Positions 1 to 5,117 of a stretch of DNA of 5,117 nucleotides are shown in pieces; positions within the stretch are counted from its first letter, which is position 1; every line of letters starts with the position of its first letter. Both the position numbers and the translations under genes were made by a program. The stretch is from assembly GCA_026418875.1 (NCBI GenBank), contig JAOAAM010000656.1, forward strand, positions 1 to 5,117, given 5' to 3'. Source of the stretch: Gemmataceae bacterium. GTDB taxonomy: Bacteria; Planctomycetota; Planctomycetia; Gemmatales; Gemmataceae. The notes under the pieces were generated by a model. That model had not been told where the DNA came from. It ran no database searches and saw only the letters and a list, made by a program, of their open reading frames with translations.

Positions 1-331
1 GCACCACCACCGCCAGGATACCGATACCGGCCCCCGCGATGATCAACGTCTGGTTGCCGCCTTTTTTCTCGCTCTTCTTTTCCGCTTTCTTGCCGTCCGG
101 TTTGGTCTTCGCCTTATCTGCCTTGGCAGGCTTGTCTTTGCCTGGAGCGGCCTTCGCCGGGGCCTTGCTCTCGGCGGATTTCGGCTCGCTTCCCGAATCC
201 TCCGGCTCCGTCACCAAGAACCGGTACTTACACTTGGGGCACTCGACCTTTTTCCCCACGAGGCTGGCGTCTTTAATCGGAACCCACGCCTCGCAACTGG
301 GGCATTGTTGCTTGAAAGTTGATGAAGCCAT
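1..331 (-). CDS. Zinc-ribbon protein with low-complexity linker and membrane helix (partial, 3' end outside window)
   Basis: The minus strand is open from the ATG at 331 to the window edge, giving the first 110 residues of a longer protein. Two CxxC knuckles, C10-P-S-C13 and C31-P-K-C34, form a zinc-ribbon of the kind seen at the N-terminus of many planctomycete proteins; it should bind one zinc ion. Residues about 45-92 are a Lys/Ala/Pro/Glu-rich, probably disordered linker. From about residue 95 a hydrophobic Ile/Ala/Gly/Val segment begins that looks like a transmembrane helix and continues out of the window. The ribbon and the basic linker would therefore lie on the cytoplasmic side. A GGAG at 341-344 sits nine bases before the ATG and supports this start. 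The gene lies 156 bases downstream of the NYN gene, with a possible terminator and promoter between them. The function is unknown; the missing C-terminal part would decide it. Confidence 0.8.
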   Translation of the reverse strand, partial: MASSTFKQQCPSCEAWVPIKDASLVGKKVECPKCKYRFLVTEPEDSGSEPKSAESKAPAKAAPGKDKPAKADKAKTKPDGKKAEKKSEKKGGNQTLIIAGAGIGILAVVV

Positions 332-396
332 CGAGAGACACTCCGGTGCAGGAGTTGAGCCGAACGTCCAGCCGACGCAGCCCGCTTTAACTCACT

Positions 397-426
397 ATCA
401 TACGCGACAATCGGGGGGTAGAGCAA
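397..426 (-). promoter_or_regulatory. Possible sigma-70-like promoter for the zinc-ribbon gene
   Basis: On the minus strand TTGCTC (426-421) and TATGAT (402-397) are separated by 18 bases. This would start transcription near 390, about 60 bases before the ATG at 331. The -10 box is a good match and the -35 box is partial. It lies after a possible terminator for the NYN gene, which fits a separate transcription unit. Planctomycete promoter consensus is poorly defined, so this is only a pattern match. Confidence 0.33.
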
Positions 427-466
427 ACCGATTTTACCCGACTTTCCCAACGAGCGGATTTCCCCC

Positions 467-493
467 AAACAAAAGACGTAACGTTCATCACGT
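467..493 (-). terminator. Possible weak intrinsic terminator overlapping the NYN stop codon
   Basis: On the minus strand ACGTGA (493-488) can pair with TTACGT (481-476) around a six-base loop, giving a six-base-pair stem with one G-U pair. It is followed directly by CTTTTGTTT (475-467). The left arm contains the TGA stop of the NYN gene. The stem is short and not GC-rich, so termination would be inefficient at best. Confidence 0.33.
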
Positions 494-1498
494 TGGATTG
501 TTGGCGAGATTCGAGTCGAGATCCAGTCCCAACTCGGCAGCTGCTGTCCATACTCCCGTGCTCTCGGGCGGGGCCGTTGCCGTCGGTTGGGCGTCCACGG
601 AGTTTTCCGCCGGTTCCCGGCTGGGGGCACTCTTTCGTCGCTCCTCGGTCTGGCTCGAACTCCGAGTTCGCCCCTCCCCCGCCTCGCGCCGACGACGACG
701 CCCCCCTTTCGCCCCTTCCTCCTTGCTCACAGCCGGCTTGTCCTTTAACTCGGCCCCAAAGCGTGTCACGACGTAGGTTCGGCTCCGTTGATCGGTTTCC
801 AACTCCAGCAGGCCCATCCGCTGTGCATCCTCCAGCAGTTCGCTGAAGGTTCGATAACCGTGGTACGACTCGTTGAACGACGGCTTCTTCCGCTTCATCG
901 TGTCCTTGATCATCGACGACCAGAGAACCTCCTTGTTCTCCCGTCGCAGGGCCAACAGCGACTCCAACAGCAACTCGAACGCCTTCCGCTTCGTCTCCGG
1001 AATGTTCTGATCGATCAACGGCGTCAAAGCCGGTGCCTTGCCCAGATCCTCGTAGTAGATGAATTCGTCACAGTTGTCCCGAAGCAAGTCCGACGTCGAT
1101 TCCTGCATGCCCAAGCCAATCACGTGCTTGCCGAGTTCCTTCAGTTTGGAAACCAGTGGGGAAAAATCGCTGTCGCCGGAGACGATCACGAAGGTGTTGA
1201 TGTGGTCTTTGGAGTACGCCAGGTCGATGGCATCGACAACCAATCGAATGTCCGCAGAGTTCTTCCCGGTTTGGCTGCGGCGGGGGATCTCGATCAACTC
1301 GATGGCGGCCTCGTGGAGCGGCCCAGTGTACTGGGGAAAACGGCTCCAATCGCAATACGCCTTTTTGACGACGATCTTCCCTTTCTCGACCAGTCTCTCC
1401 AGCACGCGTTCGATGTCGAAGCGATCGCGGCGATTCTGAAACCCCAATGCAAGATTCTCGAAGTCGATGAAGACGGCCAGCGAATTGTCGCCGTTCAT
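488..1498 (-). CDS. NYN-domain putative ribonuclease with OST-HTH (LOTUS) RNA-binding domain
   Basis: This 336-residue protein is probably a cytoplasmic RNA-cleaving or RNA-regulating enzyme. Residues about 6-150 form a NYN (LabA/DUF88-type, PIN-like) nuclease domain. It begins with FIDFEN (D12, N15), continues with K79-N-S-A-D83, and has the SGDSDF signature with D109 and D111; these acidic residues are the expected metal-binding site and all are present. Residues about 168-246 match the OST-HTH/LOTUS fold, with PSFNES..GYRTFSELL and GLLELE..RSRTYVV. This domain pairing is known from bacterial NYN proteins and eukaryotic MARF1-like proteins. The tail (about 252-315) is low-complexity and very Arg-rich, including five consecutive Arg at 267-271, and may help bind RNA. 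The start is supported by AAAGGG five bases upstream. The ATG overlaps the protease stop codon. The gene ends in tandem TGA stops. The domain calls are firm; the RNA target is unknown. Confidence 0.92.
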   Translation of the reverse strand: MNGDNSLAVFIDFENLALGFQNRRDRFDIERVLERLVEKGKIVVKKAYCDWSRFPQYTGPLHEAAIELIEIPRRSQTGKNSADIRLVVDAIDLAYSKDHINTFVIVSGDSDFSPLVSKLKELGKHVIGLGMQESTSDLLRDNCDEFIYYEDLGKAPALTPLIDQNIPETKRKAFELLLESLLALRRENKEVLWSSMIKDTMKRKKPSFNESYHGYRTFSELLEDAQRMGLLELETDQRSRTYVVTRFGAELKDKPAVSKEEGAKGGRRRRREAGEGRTRSSSQTEERRKSAPSREPAENSVDAQPTATAPPESTGVWTAAAELGLDLDSNLANNPT

Positions 1499-2520
1499 GG
1501 TTTCCCTTTATTGAGCTTCTCGAGCAGTTGCCGGGCATTCTCTGCGGCTTTCGTATCCGGGTATCGCTCGATCAAATCCTCCAACAACTCTTGTGCCTTC
1601 TGTTTATTCGACGTGATGAAAAACTGCGCACCATTCAAACGAGCTGCCGCGTCATCTTCTCGCTGCCGCTTGGAGGGAGGCGGCTTGGCCGCTGCCGATG
1701 GGGAATCCTCACTGCTTTTGTTCGCCGAAGAGGACACCACCACGGGGGTCAGGGAGAGCTTGTGAGCCTTCAACATGTTCCGAACTTCACCCACTTCGAT
1801 GAAGTAGCTGATCGGTCGGACTCCCTCGCCGCCCACCAGAATCCCCTGCGTGACACCGACCAGCTCGCCGCGATTGTTGAGCAAGGGACCGCCGCTATCT
1901 CCCTGGTTGGTTGACGAACTCGTCTCGATGACGCGGGCATCGATCTCAAATCCATTCGGATCATTCGGGCCGCTGCCGGTCCGATAACGTTTCCACGCGA
2001 CGGCTTTCACCCGACCATCGGTGTAATTGAACAAACCAGCACTCAGCCCCGGACTGCCGATCGAATGAACCTGATCCCCCGGCGACGGTGCTGCCGGAGC
2101 CAGAGGGATCGCCCGCGCGCCCTTGGGGACTCTCGCCAGCTGGACAATCGCCAAATCCTTGCTCTGCTCTCGAATCAACACTTTGCCGGGGATCGCTCCG
2201 TTCGGCGTCTTCAACAGCTTGAGGTAATGATCGCGGTCCTGGATCACGTCGCCCCGCGAGTCAAACGAAGGGAACACAACCAGAACTTCGTCTCCCTCGC
2301 GAACGACGTGGTAATTGGTCAAAATGAAACGCTTACTGACATCGATCAGCGTTCCGCTGCCGGCACGAAACCGATTCTCGCTGGCGGGTTGGATCACCCA
2401 CACCGTGGAACGGACGCAGCGACGGTAGACACTCTCCTCCGCAACCAAGCGATGGGGCGCGGCAAAGTAAATCGTCGAAGCGATCAGCCCGGCGACGATG
2501 GAGAGCTGGCGTGCACCCAT
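1495..2520 (-). CDS. Exported trypsin-like serine protease (S1C/DegP-like) with C-terminal TPR-like segment, no PDZ
   Basis: This 341-residue protein has an N-terminal signal peptide (hydrophobic stretch 6-21, likely cleavage after A27), so it should act in the periplasm or cell envelope. Residues about 33-250 are a chymotrypsin-fold protease with an intact triad: H71 in LTNYHVV, D122 in KDLAIVQL, and S209 in NQGDSGGPLL. The GSPG motif at 155-158 is also typical of HtrA-like enzymes. A PDZ domain, usual in DegP/DegS/DegQ, is absent. Instead a Ser/Ala/Pro/Lys linker (about 262-290) leads to a helical segment, about 294-336, whose pattern (KAQELLEDLIERYPDTKAAENA) resembles a TPR unit. An in-frame GTG at 2574 would extend it by 18 residues. 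The ATG at 2520 is preferred because it begins the signal peptide, and the candidate -10 box covers the region next to the GTG. The last codon overlaps the NYN start as ATGA. The substrate is unknown. Confidence 0.93.
   Translation of the reverse strand: MGARQLSIVAGLIASTIYFAAPHRLVAEESVYRRCVRSTVWVIQPASENRFRAGSGTLIDVSKRFILTNYHVVREGDEVLVVFPSFDSRGDVIQDRDHYLKLLKTPNGAIPGKVLIREQSKDLAIVQLARVPKGARAIPLAPAAPSPGDQVHSIGSPGLSAGLFNYTDGRVKAVAWKRYRTGSGPNDPNGFEIDARVIETSSSTNQGDSGGPLLNNRGELVGVTQGILVGGEGVRPISYFIEVGEVRNMLKAHKLSLTPVVVSSSANKSSEDSPSAAAKPPPSKRQREDDAAARLNGAQFFITSNKQKAQELLEDLIERYPDTKAAENARQLLEKLNKGKP
1504..1509 (-). promoter_or_regulatory. Ribosome binding site of the NYN gene, inside the protease coding end
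   Basis: AAAGGG on the minus strand lies five bases before the ATG at 1498 and within the last codons of the protease gene. With the ATGA stop/start overlap it fixes the NYN start and points to translational coupling between the two genes. Confidence 0.6.
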
Positions 2521-2565
2521 GTTCGAGTCCCCGGTGCGGCACAATCGATACAAATCCCCACTAAA

Positions 2566-2594
2566 ACTATACACTCGAAGCCAGCAGCATGGAA
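2566..2594 (-). promoter_or_regulatory. Possible promoter for the protease-NYN pair
   Basis: On the minus strand TTCCAT (2594-2589) and TATAGT (2571-2566) are 17 bases apart. Transcription would start near 2559, about 40 bases before the ATG at 2520. The -10 box is close to consensus and the -35 box is weak. If real, the upstream GTG at 2574 would lie outside the transcript, which supports the ATG start of the protease. Confidence 0.35.
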
Positions 2595-2690
2595 GCAGCC
2601 CGGGGGATCAACACCACGAGGGAACGACACGAATAGGATTTACCGGGGCCATCGGTCGTGACCCAATCCCCGACCTTGGCGCGGAGAGTG

Positions 2691-3293
2691 TCAACGCCAG
2701 ACGCTAAACCCGAACCCGACCGAGGGTCCGAAGCGATAAATGGGGAATGGCCGACACACGGGCGGCGGCAGGACGTAGACCGGCTCGTAGACGTGGCGAA
2801 CGTGAGTGTGGACCGGCCCCGCTGCGGTTCGCTGCATCTCTTGAATAACAAAATCGCTGACGCCTTGCTCGTGCAGCCAGGCGATTTGCGATGGCGTCAG
2901 GTGGAAGCGGACGCCGCTTTGGCGAATCTGCGTGCGGATCACGTCGTCACTCACGCCCCGTCGCGCGAGGTCGGCCACATCCTCCAGGGACAGCGGCGAG
3001 ACGGGCGTGGCAATCGGCGTCGCGGCTGCCGCGGCGGTTTGAAACTGACGTTCCTGCTCGTCGGCAGCGCTTCCCGCGGCAGCTCCCAATGCCGTCCCGG
3101 CCAACCCACCGATGGCAGCCCCGCGAACCGGGTCTTTGCGGTCGATCATCGCACCGGCGACGGCTCCCAATCCGCCGCCCGCCAAAGCCCCTCGCTCCGT
3201 ATGGTTCATGTGGGCGCATCCCGGCAGAAGCGCCAAGAGCGCCAGACCGCTCCGTCTCCAACGCCAAGGTTTCGTCACCGTTCTCACCCTCAT
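2691..3293 (-). CDS. Glycine-zipper lipoprotein with two GVSDxVI helical repeats
   Basis: This 200-residue protein is probably a lipid-anchored envelope protein. An Arg/Trp-rich n-region (R2-R14) is followed by a short hydrophobic stretch and a lipobox, L23-P-G-C26, so C26 should be lipidated. Residues about 35-75 are a glycine zipper: small residues (Gly/Ala) dominate two hydrophobic segments separated by the charged MIDRKDP turn, as in membrane-inserting or OmpA-like envelope proteins. Residues 102-156 hold two similar helical units, each ending in GVSD-x-VI (113-119 and 144-150). The C-terminus (about 160-200) is rich in His, Pro, Tyr and Phe and ends in an alternating GFGFSVW pattern that could be a beta strand. 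The ATG at 3293 is the first possible start after an in-frame stop, but GTG codons 3 and 6 could also serve. Function unknown; a structural or cell-surface role is inferred. Confidence 0.87.
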   Translation of the reverse strand: MRVRTVTKPWRWRRSGLALLALLPGCAHMNHTERGALAGGGLGAVAGAMIDRKDPVRGAAIGGLAGTALGAAAGSAADEQERQFQTAAAAATPIATPVSPLSLEDVADLARRGVSDDVIRTQIRQSGVRFHLTPSQIAWLHEQGVSDFVIQEMQRTAAGPVHTHVRHVYEPVYVLPPPVCRPFPIYRFGPSVGFGFSVWR

Positions 3294-3305
3294 CCCACTC
3301 GTGCC

Positions 3306-3386
3306 ACTGAAGCTACGGAGCCAACCAAAGCCACCAAAGCCATCGGAACAACCGAAGCCACCGAATCGTCAGAGGCAACGGAAGCT
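3306..3386. repeat. Degenerate 9-base tandem repeat, about nine units
   Basis: Nine consecutive 9-base units run through the gap upstream of the lipoprotein. On the plus strand the units vary around ACCGAAGCC, and two neighbouring copies (3324-3341) are an identical ACCAAAGCC pair. On the minus strand, in the lipoprotein frame, the better units read Gly-Phe-Gly, but a TGA interrupts them and there is no start codon before the lipoprotein ATG. The block begins about 12 bases before that ATG, so it overlaps the region where its leader or promoter should be. Confidence 0.7.
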
Positions 3387-3486
3387 GGCCCCCGATCTCG
3401 CCCCTTGGCCGCCTCCCTGTGATCGCATTAACCTGGTCCCCATCGGCGTCGCTCTCGAGCCACAGCGCACGACTCGACCGTTCGAC

Positions 3487-4482
3487 TCATTTCTCGCCGC
3501 CGGGCATCGCGGATGTCCGGGGTTTCTCTTGCAAGAACGTTACCGGGATCACCACTGTCTGCCGTTCGGGAGAGCGAACTTGCACTCGCAGGACACTCCA
3601 AGGCTGCGGCACTTGCTCTCCACGGCGCTCCACCCTCATCGACAAGCGACGCTGCGGTGAAGACGGAAAACGGATGGAAAGGGACGGATCATCCGAGATG
3701 ATCCCCTCGACCTCGACCGGCTGTTCCTCTCGGTCGTGCAATATGAGCGTGAAATCGTTCTGGGACGGCGACAAGACAATTTCCGATGGCGAGGCGACCA
3801 CTCGTTGTCGGTCGGTGCGGGTCAACGTGACGGGGATGCGGATGTCTTGGTAATCGGGGTCTCGGGTGACAATTTGGAGGTAGTCCTCATGCCGTCCTGC
3901 GGGGCAATCGGCGGACATCCGCACGTGGAAGGTGCGGACCCATTTCGCATCGACCCGCTGCCAAGAGCCAGCATCGCGAACCGCTAATCTTGGCGAAGAG
4001 GTTGTCGCCCAGACGACCTCCATCGGCTGCGACCGACAGTCGAGGAGTTGGACCGTGTGAGCCAAGCCGGGTTTGCCCGAGAGCCTGAGTGAAGTGGGCT
4101 GGATGGCGACTTCGCGAACGAGATTGGCCCGAATCTGAAGATCGAGCTTGTGATCCACGTCGGAGCCGGCCAGGCGGTAAAAAACGGTCGTGGTCCAAAG
4201 GTTGACGCCCTCGGGTTGGCTGATCGTCGCAACCTGAACCACCAGCTCGACCGATTCGCCGGGCCGGAGGACTTTGCCTGTCAGTTGCGACGTGAGGCAG
4301 CCGCAGCTGGGTTGAAGATGGACGATGCGGACCTCGGAGTCGGCACGATTGACCAGGACGAAGCGATGGGAGAGTGGCGGTCCTCCACGGATGTCGCCCC
4401 GATCGATGGCTGGACGGTCGCACGCCAGCCCCGGAGAGGTTCCCAACAGGCAAGCGACGATGAGAGAAAACAGACTGCTCAT
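3487..4482 (-). CDS. DUF1573 exported protein with three Ig-like/ASH-type modules
   Basis: This 331-residue protein begins with a hydrophobic export signal (L4 to A20) without positive residues before it; cleavage after A20 would leave C21 at the mature N-terminus. Residues about 33-120 match DUF1573: FVLVNRAD..VRIVHLQPSCGC (C60, C62), then LRPGESVEL and a closing beta strand. DUF1573 proteins are abundant in planctomycetes and Bacteroidetes, have an immunoglobulin-like fold, and have no settled function. Two further modules, about 123-222 and 228-316, look related to each other: both open with P-[TS]-x-[LI]-x-LS and contain R-x-[QE]-x-P-[MV]-E-V followed by a Ser/Pro turn. The second also holds C149 and C193. 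The open frame extends 54 codons further upstream, but the ATG at 4482 is chosen because it starts the signal peptide. No clear ribosome site precedes it. It is transcribed away from the gene at 4655. Confidence 0.88.
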   Translation of the reverse strand: MSSLFSLIVACLLGTSPGLACDRPAIDRGDIRGGPPLSHRFVLVNRADSEVRIVHLQPSCGCLTSQLTGKVLRPGESVELVVQVATISQPEGVNLWTTTVFYRLAGSDVDHKLDLQIRANLVREVAIQPTSLRLSGKPGLAHTVQLLDCRSQPMEVVWATTSSPRLAVRDAGSWQRVDAKWVRTFHVRMSADCPAGRHEDYLQIVTRDPDYQDIRIPVTLTRTDRQRVVASPSEIVLSPSQNDFTLILHDREEQPVEVEGIISDDPSLSIRFPSSPQRRLSMRVERRGEQVPQPWSVLRVQVRSPERQTVVIPVTFLQEKPRTSAMPGGEK

Positions 4483-4568
4483 ACGGTGGGGCGATAATCG
4501 AAGGGGTCGATTTTCGCAAGATGTTCCTCGCGGATTTATGTGCCATCCGAAATGATGAAATTCTCGCC

Positions 4569-4596
4569 TTGCATGACGGGGACGAGTTGTTATGTT
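4569..4596 (+). promoter_or_regulatory. Possible promoter for the right-hand exported protein
   Basis: TTGCAT (4569-4574) and TATGTT (4591-4596) are 16 bases apart in the divergent gap, about 60 bases before the ATG at 4655. Both boxes are partial matches to the sigma-70 pattern. The gap (4483-4654) must also hold the promoter of the DUF1573 gene, for which no convincing pair was found. Confidence 0.3.
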
Positions 4597-4642
4597 CCCG
4601 CTGCTCGCCGGGGAAGTTGCGTCCTGTCGTCCGCGAAAGGGC

Positions 4643-4649
4643 AAGGAGG
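4643..4649 (+). promoter_or_regulatory. Strong ribosome binding site before the gene at 4655
   Basis: AAGGAGG is a near-perfect Shine-Dalgarno sequence five bases before the ATG. It decides the start of the partial right-hand gene, whose composition alone would not. Confidence 0.75.
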
Positions 4650-4654
4650 CCGAG

Positions 4655-5117
4655 ATGAAGCGCCCGACGACCCAACTTCAGCTTGAATGTCTGGAAGGCC
4701 GCGACACACCGAACTCGGCGCTTCCGCGATTTCCGATTTTTGTCTCGTATGTTCCGACTGCCGCGAACCCCCTGCGACCGCCGATCGTGACCGCACCGAC
4801 ACCTCCCTTGGCCGTTCCGGCTCCGAATTCAACGTCGTTGGGCAATTCAGCGACATCGCCCTCCAACGAACCGATTGCCCCGCCCACGCCAACCACCCCG
4901 TCCACCCCGTCTACGCCTTCAACTCCAACGACTCCCTCCGGGCCGAATACGCCCAGTCCCAATCCAACCCAAACTCCGCCCAACAACGCGGGGACCACCA
5001 CCCGCTCGATGCTCTCGGGCACCGTTCAAGGAAACTACACCAGCACCTTGAGGATTGTGGACACCCCTTCCGGGTTCCACTTCAGCGGCACGGCGAACAT
5101 CGGCGATTTGGGCGTGG
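4655..5117 (+). CDS. Large extracellular-type protein, N-terminal LE.LE.R..P motif and Pro/Thr linker (partial, 3' end outside window)
   Basis: The frame is open from the ATG at 4655 to the window edge, giving the first 154 residues. Residues 8-19 (LQLECLEGRDTP) are a variant of the short 'LEXLEDRXXP' motif found at the N-terminus of many large planctomycete surface or secreted proteins; its exact role is not settled. There is no classical signal peptide. Residues about 34-116 are dominated by Pro, Thr, Ser and Asn, with a run of Thr-Pro-Ser triplets at 78-95, and probably form an extended, flexible linker. From about residue 118 the composition changes to alternating Thr/Ser/Gly and hydrophobic residues (LSGTVQGNY..LRIVD..GFHFSGTANIG), which looks like the start of a beta-rich domain. 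A strong ribosome site fixes the start. A minus-strand frame over the same region gives only Val/Gly repeats and is an artefact of the triplet repeat. Export is inferred. Confidence 0.78.
   Translation, partial: MKRPTTQLQLECLEGRDTPNSALPRFPIFVSYVPTAANPLRPPIVTAPTPPLAVPAPNSTSLGNSATSPSNEPIAPPTPTTPSTPSTPSTPTTPSGPNTPSPNPTQTPPNNAGTTTRSMLSGTVQGNYTSTLRIVDTPSGFHFSGTANIGDLGV
4886..4939 (+). repeat. Thr-Pro-Ser coding tandem repeat, 9-base period
   Basis: About six 9-base units encode Thr-Pro-Ser or Thr-Pro-Thr. Third codon positions vary (CCG, CCT, CCA, CCC), so the protein pattern is kept while the DNA has diverged, which suggests selection for a Pro/Thr linker and not a recent slippage product. Confidence 0.65.

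Noticed and set aside
39..776. Plus-strand open frame of 245 codons with a hydrophobic N-terminus
   Set aside because: It is antisense to the zinc-ribbon gene and the Arg-rich end of the NYN gene. The hydrophobic start is the complement of the Lys-rich linker codons and is not a real signal peptide.
788..1765. Plus-strand open frame of 325 codons
   Set aside because: It lies wholly opposite the NYN and protease genes, whose minus-strand products have complete domains and active sites. The plus-strand product has no recognisable domain and is rich in Arg/Gln/Leu, as expected of an antisense shadow in GC-rich DNA.
488..2520. Phage-defence module (protease plus nuclease)
   Set aside because: The protease has a signal peptide and an HtrA-like active site, and no sensor, toxin or mobile gene lies nearby. 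The association alone does not support a defence role.
2660..2703. Possible terminator after the lipoprotein
   Set aside because: TGGCG and CGCCA can pair across the stop codon, but the stem is five base pairs with a 13-base loop and no T-run follows.
2658..3422. Plus-strand open frame of 254 codons ending in Thr-Glu-Ala repeats
   Set aside because: It is antisense to the lipoprotein, which has a lipobox, zipper and repeats. The Thr-Glu-Ala run comes from the 9-base repeat in the gap; no ribosome site or domain supports translation.
4483..4644. 54-codon N-terminal extension of the DUF1573 protein
   Set aside because: The extension is Arg/His-rich with no signal-like pattern and would bury the export signal inside the protein; the ATG at 4482 starts exactly at the signal peptide.
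4678..5022. Minus-strand open frame with Val-Gly-Val-Asp-Gly repeats
   Set aside because: The repeats are the reverse complement of the Thr-Pro-Ser coding repeat in the plus-strand gene, which has a strong ribosome site and a recognisable N-terminal motif.

Overview
The window is GC-rich and looks like a planctomycete chromosome, probably from the Gemmatales/Pirellulales side. Four things point that way: a DUF1573 protein with the SCGC motif, a glycine-zipper lipoprotein followed by GVSDxVI helical repeats, a two-CxxC zinc-ribbon protein with a Lys/Ala/Pro linker and a membrane helix, and an exported protein that starts with a variant of the planctomycete 'LE.LE.R..P' N-terminal motif. This placement rests on recognised family features; no search was run.

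Layout. Five genes lie on the minus strand and are read from right to left. They are a DUF1573 exported protein (4482 to 3487), a glycine-zipper lipoprotein (3293 to 2691), an exported trypsin-like serine protease with a C-terminal TPR-like segment (2520 to 1495), a NYN-domain/OST-HTH (LOTUS) putative ribonuclease (1498 to 488), and a zinc-ribbon membrane protein (331 to beyond base 1, truncated). One plus-strand gene starts at 4655, divergent from the DUF1573 gene, and runs off the right edge. The gaps are 193, 170 and 156 bases inside the minus-strand series and 172 bases in the divergent region. No gene-free stretch exceeds 300 bases. No tRNA, rRNA, CRISPR array, insertion sequence or recombinase was seen.

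How the genes may work together. Only the protease and NYN genes are tightly linked: their stop and start codons overlap as ATGA, so they are probably one transcript with coupled translation. The pairing is odd, because the protease carries a signal peptide and should act outside the cytoplasm, while the NYN-LOTUS protein should act on RNA in the cytoplasm. The DUF1573 protein, lipoprotein, protease and the right-hand protein all appear to be envelope or exported proteins. The gaps between them are long enough to hold separate promoters, so one shared operon is not demonstrated.

Nothing here is a clear defence or mobile system. The most interesting points are the coupled protease/NYN-LOTUS pair, the TPR-like tail where a PDZ domain would be usual, the repeat architecture of the DUF1573 protein and the lipoprotein, and a decayed 9-base tandem repeat just upstream of the lipoprotein.
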